Shown here: positions 23,938 through 30,925 of the stretch, in pieces
Layout of the letters: each line of letters begins with the position of its first letter
Numbering within the stretch: the first letter of the stretch is position 1
Source of the DNA: Pelargonium nanum
Lineage: Eukaryota; Streptophyta; Magnoliopsida; Geraniales; Geraniaceae
Length of the DNA stretch: 30,925 nt
Assembly (NCBI GenBank): GCA_036897485.1
Contig: JAYMTF010000736.1
Coordinates: 1 to 30,925 of the forward strand
Reading direction: 5' to 3'
Made by a program: the position numbers and the translations under genes
The notes under the pieces: model-generated
The model's database searches: none
Seen by the model: only the letters and a program-made list of their open reading frames with translations
Told to the model about the DNA's origin: nothing

Positions 23938-26900
23938 AGACTAAAAAGAATTCAAAAAAGAAGAGACTTGACACTAAGAAAACATAATATACCCCGAGTT
24001 TGAAAAGGATTTTCTATTAATTCTATGACCTTTTCTGTGAGCTTTATAGCGCTTTAATGGCAGGTGTGTATAGGTTTTTCATTCATTTGTTCTATTAGAA
24101 ATAGATATTACAGAACTTAGAATTCCTCTACTTTAGATATTTAAAACCACTACTAATAACTGCTCTCGTTACGAAACCCTGAAATACTAACTGCTTGAAA
24201 GAAATTAGGAAAGACAGGTTCTAGGCACCGGCTCCCTAAAATAAGTAAGGGGAAACCCAAAAGGAGTCAGGCAGTAAAGAATGTACTTTCCGTAGAAAAA
24301 AAGCTACCTATAGAAAGAAACTTTATCATAAAGCTTAGGCTAGCTTACTTTTTGTACATATTACTTGACTTTACCACTTGTATTACACTACTTTAGCAAA
24401 TAAAACTAAAAGTATACCATAAAAATACCGAGAATAGTAAATAAAAAGGATTCCTGCCTTAAGGGAATTACTTAATAATATAGAATTTGTGTAGCTAAAG
24501 TAAATACTTAAATAGAGGAAAAGAGAAACCTCCTACAACTCTTACCTTGATTAAAGATTCCTTTGAAAACAGTCTATACCTAACAAAACAAAACCCTAGC
24601 ATTAGACTTGAAATACCCAACATCTTATTTGTACTACTTGCTTTCTCACCCATACTCTTATTCAGAATGCCTGCTGCTTTAATCTTACTCTGTATCTCTA
24701 TCCTACTCATAGCTATTATTTACCTGTCTTGGTTGTACTCCTCTTCTAGCTTTTACTTTATTTACTAGATTTAAGACCACAAAAGAGGTAGCCCTGTTTA
24801 TTCCCTTTAAACGCTTTGCCTTGCTCCTACTCGTACAAATTAACTTTACAGTAAGGAAATCCTTGATTATATTGTAGACCTTCTTACTGATACTAACTTA
24901 CTTGCTACTCTTACTCTGTATAATACCTATCCTAGCCATACCTTTCTTAATAAAAAAACCCACTTTCTTAAGGCTCAGAAACTCATTAACTTAAACTAAT
25001 AAACTAACAATAAGAAACACATATTTTACTTTATTTACTGGAAATTCTTTACTTTTTAAAAGCCTTCTTAAACCTGAAAAACGGAAACCCTGGAAACAGA
25101 GGAACAAAAAAGCAACCTACTAAGCTCTTCACCCCTAATTAGATTAATTAAATTATTGCTTGGTATGAGCTCTTGCTTATAAACCCTAAAGTGAGTATCT
25201 GGTTCTTAATACTTTGTACGGGATTTTTTATTAGTTCTCGTTGTTAGGGCTTTCTAAAGGAGTTAATTCCTAGTTGTTTAGGCCATCTATACTTCTTATA
25301 TATGGGTAATAGACAGTAATATATATATAATAGAGTGTACAGTTATAGTGGTTCTATTTTAGGAGTTACGGAATTAGTATTTAAGAGACTCCTGTTAACG
25401 GGGAATCCTGAAAAAAGTTATAGTATGTGCGAATTAAGCGCTCGAGAGAAAGTGTTTTGGGGGGTATACTGAAACAAGGGTGAGCAACATTATTTATATC
25501 TTTTCGATAAGTAGTTGAGAACCGAGGAACCCTTTAAAATTATATAAGGAAGGGTTGGGAAATCTAGAGTAGAACGATTCATTTCTAATAAGTTTTTGTA
25601 GTTAAAGCCTTTTCTTAGAGTATTCTTACATCGGATAAGGAAATTTAGCATTAGCTCTAATAGAGTAGGGTAGTGCCCTAATTGTAGAAAGGCAAGTGAC
25701 TCTTACGGACTGAAGCGATAGCGGAGGAAGGTTAATGTAAAATAGTATTCTGAATAGACCTGCTTACATTATAACCAACAACATAAAGAAAAACTTCAAC
25801 CAAAAGGAATTGTTTGGTCTAATATATTGCATATCTAACTAAAAAAAAACAGTAGCATAGAAACTGCCCTTACAATCCAGAACCATTAGAAGAACTAATA
25901 GCTAAATATTGAACTTTTAGTTCTAGTAAGTAGTCTATAAATTCTCTCTACTGAAACTCTTTCAATTGCGTCGCACTAACTTTTCGGTTAAAAACAATGT
26001 AAGGCTTGCTTCGTTTTAGACCGGGCTTAACCCTGATAAATACTTCTAGTTTACAAAGATAACAAAATGGAACCTACATTAGATGGAAATACTAGTTGAT
26101 TTAATACCTAATTAAAGGCTAACGGGCCTGCATGGACTTTGAGGGTCCAAGATTCTTAAGCCTCACGGGTTTAGCTTGAATTACTAATAAAGGGCCTTCA
26201 TTTACCCTTAGTACAAGAATTCTAATTTACTAGGAGGACCTTTACCTTAAACCTATCCTTGTATAAACGTAGCTTTTCCCAGTCCTGGATCTATGCCACT
26301 AACTTTGGGTTCGAATCGAGTTTACTTTTACAAAAGAGTTTTAGAAGACCTTAACCCAAACCAGCGTTGCTACATTTGAGCCCTGTGTACTTTAATATAA
26401 AATGTGAATACTAGGGTTTTCTATTAATGCTGCATACTTAAAAATACTTTTTTTCAGTTCTGGCTCTACAAATATATCGTCAAGAAAAGACCTTAAGGCA
26501 GCCTTCAACGGACTTAAGTAGGTTTTGTGCTAACTCTAGAATACTTATTTGTTTGCGGATCATTTAAAGAATGAGGGCTCGCCGCTACTCCCGCTAATAA
26601 AAGGAGCTTACCGTATTTAACATATCTCGGGTTTTTGAAGTTTCTGGGATACCCCAGCAAGTTTTTATATGACTAAGTTTTTTAGAAGCAAAAAAAGAAG
26701 GGCTTATCAACAGATTTCTTATTATAAAAGTTCTCTTCTCGTGACTAAACCTGATTATATAAGGGTTTAATCTAGAAATGTAGACTTATTTCGAACTAAA
26801 GTATCTTAGCTTTGCTTAAAACCTTGGCCTATAACTATAGAAACTCGCTTAGAGTAAAGTGTAATCTCTCTAAGTGAGGCCTCTCTACGAATGCAGATGT

Positions 26901-28740
26901 TGTAATGTTTTAGTTAATTAATCAGTTTTCCTCTTAATAGAGCAGTTCGAGCAATGTAAAATTAGCCTAAGGTATAAACCAGTAAACTCTATTTAAAGTA
27001 TTACACAAACCCGAAATTTCCAGTATTAAGGAGCACGTATACTTGTAGTTATAGAACCTTGTCGATAAAAAGGGCTATTAACAATTAGTGCAAGACGAAA
27101 TACAACAAAGATAGCATTTATAGCGAGGGTTACCTAAGGTAAGATTTTATATAAAGATAAGGCCATTTACAGGGATAATCCCACGCTTTAGGCTTTCTTG
27201 TATCAGCCTAAATACTGCACTCTAACTGGATCTAATTTTATTTGTTCTTAATGTTCAAGGGGCTTTAATTCATCTGCCAAAAGCAAACTTAAAAAAACTG
27301 TTTCTTCAGCATAACCCGTAACCTTATAAGCTCCTTATCTTAGCCTTACTTTACAAGAGGGTAGAGTACTCTATATTTAGTAACTACTAGGGTTGCTTTA
27401 ATGCCCTTATTTAAGCAATGGTTTTAGAATTCTTTTTAATTTATTAACGACGAAATCCATGTAAGTTAATTTACCTGTTTACCCGAGGTACTATACTAAA
27501 ATTAACTGTAGCTTTAGATTTTACTACTTCAAACAAAAGAGTTGAGCAAATGCCTTTGGTTTTTAGTATATAAGACTAGACCTTTTAATTAGCTAATAAT
27601 TAGCCCTAATGGAATAGACTTGTAAAACCCTTTAAGCTCTTAATAAAATTAATAGGTTTAAACCGCAAGTCCACTTTGAGTAATACCTTTAAACGAACAA
27701 ATGTATCTTCGCGAGACAGCTTAAGTAAAGGGTTCCTTAGCTCTTTTGCGCCTGCTATTACTAAATAATAGTAGAAATACACTCAATTCTACAAATAAAA
27801 GAGTTTACCTTGCTTTTCTATGTTTTACTGTTATAAGAATTTCAATTATACTCTTTATCTCCGAGTTTACAGAGAGTTTAACACTTACTTTACCAACAAA
27901 AAGCTTTAACTTGAGTTCAGTTCATTTACTAGAAACCGAGGACTTTAGCAATCCCTTATTCCCTATACTTTACTACCCCAAATTGGGAACCTAGAAAACC
28001 AAAAGGCCACAAAAGCAACTCTCCTTTTTATTTTTATACCGGAATGCCTTTAACTAAAACTTTAAAATTCGGGAATAACAAGACTCTTATACCTTTTAAA
28101 TACTTTCCATAAAAAGGACTCAAGACTCAAAAACTTTCCCTTGCCCACGAAACTCCTAATCTAGAACTTCCTAAAAACAAACCTAAAACTAAATAGGAAC
28201 TTAGACGCCCCTATCCCCTATTTTACATTTCCTTGGGACTTACTACTCTTACTTAGAAAACTGGATCAGAAGGACAAGAAAAACATTTCATTTTACTTTC
28301 TATTTACACTTTAATCCAGAATTGGAAACAAAGGAATAAATAATAAAGATTATTCACATTTAAGGAAAGACTTCCCATAAACCATTTTAAAAAGTACTCA
28401 GGACAACAAAACTAAATTAATTATAACTATATCAGAACCTACTATAAGGGCTTTTCGTGTGCTAAAAACAACTTTAGTTCTAGATTTATCTTATCGGAAA
28501 CTTGGGAGTACGAGAGCAACCCTTACCTATTTTAACTTAAATCCAGATACTAGACTACTGACGAGTATACCCCGAAAAAGTAAGAAACAAAGAGGGTTTC
28601 CTAATATTCTATTTACTTTCTAAAGTAGAAGTTTCCTCATTGACTTGCTACAAATATACAAAAGAAATAGAAACTCCTGCTAGATAACTCTTACTCTAGC
28701 CTGTAGTTCTTGTAGCCGGGAAGTTCTTGTATTACAGATG
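23938..28740. other. gene-free stretch with two C-rich strand-biased islands
   Basis: About 4.8 kb with no recognised gene. Around 24300-25150 and 27700-28740 the plus strand has roughly three C for each G (in 24841-24960 about 27 C and 10 G; in 28141-28260 about 33 C and 11 G by hand count), while the section between is balanced. The two islands share near-identical words, such as GGAAACARAGGAAYAAA at 25092-25108 and 28324-28340. A T-arm-like word lies at 26304-26322 without other tRNA parts. Open frames at 24547-24768 and 27746-27994 start only with TTG and reflect the biased composition. Confidence 0.5.
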
Positions 28741-28856
28741 ATACTAGTTAATAAATGCGTATATAGATAGAGTCTTATTGGGTAGTTTATTTTGTATTAA
28801 GGTAGACTCCTCTTGGTCTGTGTTGTTACTGCTATAGAGAGGCGAGAACCTTGTAC

Positions 28857-29048
28857 ATGTTGCTCCTTCTCTTGGTGTTTGGGCTAGTTGTCTTAGTTCT
28901 TCTCTTGTTTGTGAGGCAAGTGCCAGCTTGGTACTCATTTTGGTCCATTTCTCTTGACTTTTTATCCTATATAGAGAAGTCATTCAAAACACGGATTTTT
29001 AAGAGGCTTCTTTTCTGTCTTATTTTCAATCATAAAAAGAAAAAGTAG
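28857..29048 (+). CDS. small hydrophobic open frame in the rRNA leader
   Basis: From ATG at 28857 the frame encodes 63 residues: a very hydrophobic start of leucine and valine (residues ~2-20, enough for one membrane span), then an aromatic stretch (WYSFW), and a basic tail ending in HKKKK. It contains the first copy of the 21-bp repeat. The hydrophobicity follows directly from the T/G-rich plus strand, so it may be only composition. No family recognised; a minus-strand frame of 79 codons overlaps it (28744-28983) and is equally unsupported. Confidence 0.1.
   Translation: MLLLLLVFGLVVLVLLLFVRQVPAWYSFWSISLDFLSYIEKSFKTRIFKRLLFCLIFNHKKKK
28955..28975 (+). repeat. 21-bp direct repeat, copy 1
   Basis: Identical over 21 bases to 29083-29103 (begins TGACTTTTTATCC, ends TATATAGA). 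Copies are 128 bp apart, both upstream of the rRNA in the same orientation. Confidence 0.85.
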
Positions 29049-29082
29049 ACTGATTGTATGTTTTCTTAGTTGCTTTTGATGC

Positions 29083-29103
29083 TGACTTTTTATCCTATAT
29101 AGA
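29083..29103 (+). repeat. 21-bp direct repeat, copy 2
   Basis: Second identical copy, about 90 bases before the start of the rRNA and directly ahead of the 13-bp tandem units. May be a duplicated promoter or processing site. Confidence 0.85.
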
Positions 29104-29113
29104 AGGAGTGGAC

Positions 29114-29152
29114 ATCTTCAGTCTCTATCTTCAGTCACTCTTTTCAGTCTCT
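29114..29152 (+). repeat. 13-bp tandem repeat, three units
   Basis: Units ATCTTCAGTCTCT, ATCTTCAGTCACT and CTTTTCAGTCTCT follow each other without spacing. They lie about 40 bases upstream of the rRNA 5' end; the pyrimidine-rich core TTCAGTC could be a binding or processing site. Confidence 0.8.
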
Positions 29153-29725
29153 CTGGTGTTCTGTTAAGATCCATTTTTTCTCCTTTTTTGTAAAGAACGA
29201 GTTTGATCCTGGCTCAGAGGAAAGGCTAGATATATGCTTAACACATGCAAGTCGAACGTGTTTCTTTCGGAGCGTATATGGATGGAGCTCCCAGTTGCTA
29301 AAGCAGCTTGTCTCTTTCGTTTTTCTTATGAGAGAGACCTTCTAAATTCTTAAAGTGGCGAACGGGTGCGTAAGGCGCGGGAAAATCTGCCAAGGAGTTC
29401 AGGAAAAGCCTGAATCTAAAAAGCTAGTATAGCGCTCCTTGATGAGCCCGCGTAGTATTAGGTAGTTGGTTAGGTTACGGCTGACCAAGCCGACGATGCT
29501 TAGTTGATCTTTTTGGATGATCAGCCACACCGGGACTGAGACACGGCCCGGACCCAAGGTTGGGGCAGCAGTGGGGAATCTTGGACAATAGGCGTAAGCC
29601 CGATCCAGCAATGTGACGTGATCAGACCCGTACGGGGCCCAGCCGTAGTGCGGGGACGGGCACTGTTAGCTTGTAAAAGCTCTTTCATCGAGTAGGCGAT
29701 GATGACATGACTCGTGTAGTGTAAG

Positions 29726-29761
<36 letters not shown>

Positions 29762-30119
29762 GACGGAGGGGGCTAGTCTTCTTCGGAATGACTGGGCGTA
29801 AAGGGCATGCAGGCGGTGATTCAAATTGGAGCGGAAAAACGCCATGGAGATGGTGGGGTGTTACCAAGAAGAACTCACTTGGGTAAGAAAGGGGAGAGTG
29901 GAATTTCGTAGGTAGGAATGAAATCCTGAGATCTACGTAAGGAAGACCTAAGGCGGAGGCATCTCTCTGGGTCTATACCGACGCTAAATGTGCGAAAGCG
30001 TGGGTAGCAAACGGGATTAGAGACCCCGGTAGTCCACGCTGTAAACGATGAGTGTTAGCTATTTGGTCGTGTGATCAGGAGCACAGCTAATGCGTGAAAC
30101 ACTCCGCCTGGGGAGTAGA

Positions 30120-30155
<36 letters not shown>

Positions 30156-30206
30156 CCGTATAAGCGGTGGAGCATGTGGTTTAATTCGATACAACGCGAA
30201 AGATCT

Positions 30207-30370
30207 TACCAGCCTTTGAATATGAGAGCTATCCCTCATTTTATTTTGGGGGAGCCCAGCCCAGGGAAAACCTGGGTTGAGGAATAGGGGGGTCGGTCTC
30301 CATTTAACCGTGGGATCCCAGTGACTAACCGGAAAGGTGACTAGTTCACTAGGTGAGTCCGCTTTCGTAC
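30207..30370 (+). other. enlarged variable region of the rRNA
   Basis: Between ACCAGCC and ACAGGTG the window has roughly 150 bases where plant mitochondrial rRNA usually has about 60. The extra sequence includes a strong hairpin, CAGCCCAGG (30257-30265), loop GAAAA, CCTGGGTTG (30271-30279). It lies in the helix 37-39 neighbourhood on the subunit head. Confidence 0.6.
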
Positions 30371-30479
30371 AGGTGTTGCATGGCTGTCGTCAGTCCGTGT
30401 CGTGAGATGTCGGGTCAATTCCTATAACGGGCGAAACCCTCGTCCTTGTGTTGCTGAGATAGAATCTAAGGATCAAGGC

Positions 30480-30605
30480 CTCCATAATCGTAATACAGAG
30501 CTTAGCTTAGTTTAGTATACCACACATATTAAGACCGAGTGGGGGCTTCCCCTTTTTGTTTAGAAGGGATGCGTACCGCACTCACAAGAGACAGCCGCTT
30601 ATATG
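30480..30605 (+). other. enlarged variable region V7 of the rRNA
   Basis: After CCTCGTCC...TTGTGTTGCTGAGA and before GGAAGGTGGGGATGACG there are more than 100 bases of AT-rich and low-complexity sequence. Plant mitochondrial 18S rRNAs vary widely in length here, so the position is expected even if this particular sequence is not familiar. Confidence 0.55.
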
Positions 30606-30925
30606 GTGTAGGAAGGTGGGGATGACGTCAAGTCCGCATGGTCCTTAAAGGCTGGGCCACACATGTGCTACAATGGCAATTACAATTGGATGCGAAGCTA
30701 GAAAGAGCATCGCTAATCCACAAAGATTGTCTGAGTTCGGATTCTTATCTGTAATTCGGGAAGATGAAGTAGGAATCGCTAGTAATCGCGGATTAGTATG
30801 CCGCGGTGAACTTAGAACCGGGCTTTGTACACACCGCCCGTCACACCCTGGGAATTGGTTTCGCCCGAAGCATCATAAGGAGGATTGCCCATGACTCGCT
30901 TCTGGGTTAGTTGCACAGAGCACTC

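Larger units (their letters stand above)
28741..29192 (+). promoter_or_regulatory. probable rRNA promoter/leader region
   Basis: Immediately before the rRNA, the plus strand changes from C-over-G to G/T-rich and carries a duplicated 21-bp element (28955-28975 and 29083-29103) and three tandem 13-bp units (29114-29152). The duplicated element contains CCTATATAGA, which loosely recalls AT-rich mitochondrial promoter cores but does not match the plant CRTA-type nonanucleotide well. Position, duplication and change in composition suggest transcription start or processing signals for the rRNA unit; this is inference. Confidence 0.35.
29193..30925 (+). rRNA. rrs: mitochondrial small-subunit rRNA, 3' end cut by window
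   Basis: Structural RNA of the mitochondrial 30S-type subunit, called rrn18 in plants. Hallmarks in order: GAGTTTGATCCTGGCTCAG (29199-29217, 5' arm of the central pseudoknot), CACATGCAAGTCGAACG (29242-29258), GTGCCAGCAGCCGCGGTAA (29743-29761, 530 loop), the 790 loop (30014-30035), AAAGGAATTGACGGGGG (30138-30154), CATGTGGTTTAATTCGA, ATGGCTGTCGTCAG, AGGATGACGTCAAG-like, and TACACACCGCCCGTCAC (30828-30844). The stretch after the last motif (CTGGGAATTGGTTTCGCCC, then GAAGCATC) is typical of plant mitochondria. The 5' end is placed just before AAGAACGAG and could be off by some bases. The gene runs past the window, which stops inside the helix 44 region, so the decoding-site 3' strand and anti-Shine-Dalgarno region are missing. 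Oddities: changed bases at normally invariant sites (30022, 30159-30161, 30393-30395), a rebuilt hairpin at 29553-29564 and three enlarged variable regions. No intron is seen. Functional gene is favoured because the core length is kept; a nuclear or decaying copy is possible. Confidence 0.95.

Noticed and set aside
24547-24768. Hydrophobic 73-codon frame resembling a membrane protein
   Set aside because: It starts with TTG, lies in the strand-biased island that favours hydrophobic codons, and its minus-strand partner is open over the same bases; no family is recognisable.
26285-26325. T-arm-like GGGTTCGAATCGAG
   Set aside because: Isolated word with no other tRNA parts; noted only for its similarity to the CG-type 3' flank at 24-85.
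27746-27994. 82-codon frame in the second C-rich island
   Set aside because: TTG start, no internal Met, no motif; length compatible with biased composition.
28955-28985. Match to the plant mitochondrial CRTA-type promoter core
   Set aside because: TATATAGAGAAG shares only part of the nonanucleotide; kept as a possible promoter by position and duplication, not by motif.
29399-30894. Open frames inside the rRNA (29399-29611 and 29685-29867 minus, 30090-30287 and 30673-30894 plus)
   Set aside because: They overlap conserved rRNA signature stretches and are by-products of the RNA gene sequence.
1-30925. CRISPR array, insertion sequence, transposase or phage gene
   Set aside because: No regularly spaced repeats, no terminal inverted repeats with a coding frame and no such protein motifs were seen.

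Overview
The window is almost certainly plant-type (streptophyte) mitochondrial DNA, or a nuclear copy of such DNA. The one gene I can identify with confidence is the 5' ~1.73 kb of a mitochondrial small-subunit rRNA (rrs, called rrn18 in plants), about 29193 to the window end, where it is cut off inside the helix 44 region. Its signature stretches, including the stretch before and after the 1400-region motif, follow land-plant mitochondrial 18S rRNA as I remember it. Several normally near-invariant bases differ and three variable regions are enlarged. This suggests a fast-evolving lineage (for example a parasitic or mycoheterotrophic plant, or a divergent alga of the plant line) or a decaying copy. 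I cannot name the organism. Base composition outside the rRNA is about one third G+C by eye, unusually AT-rich for a land-plant mitochondrion.

Layout: positions 1 to about 28740 are a gene desert. I could not recognise a protein gene, an intact tRNA, a group II intron core or a mobile element in it. It holds (i) scattered decayed tRNA-like fragments, the clearest being the 3' end of a plant mitochondrial tRNA-Lys at 1107-1130, a T-arm with a CCA-like end at 23869-23937 (minus), and a cluster at 11974-12387; (ii) two open frames longer than typical for this composition (120 codons at 5394, up to 159 codons ending at 6838), neither recognised; (iii) many copies of short palindromic words (GGANTCC, GGAATTCC) and of GGAAACCC; (iv) islands with strong C-over-G strand bias (about 620-790, 24300-25150, 27700-28740).

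Positions 28741-29192 differ again: the bias flips to G and T on the plus strand, and the stretch carries two identical 21-bp copies 128 bp apart, three tandem 13-bp units, and a small hydrophobic open frame. This looks like the promoter/leader region of the rRNA transcription unit. In function, the only system visible is rRNA expression from left to right out of the window. No multi-gene system or defence locus is visible.
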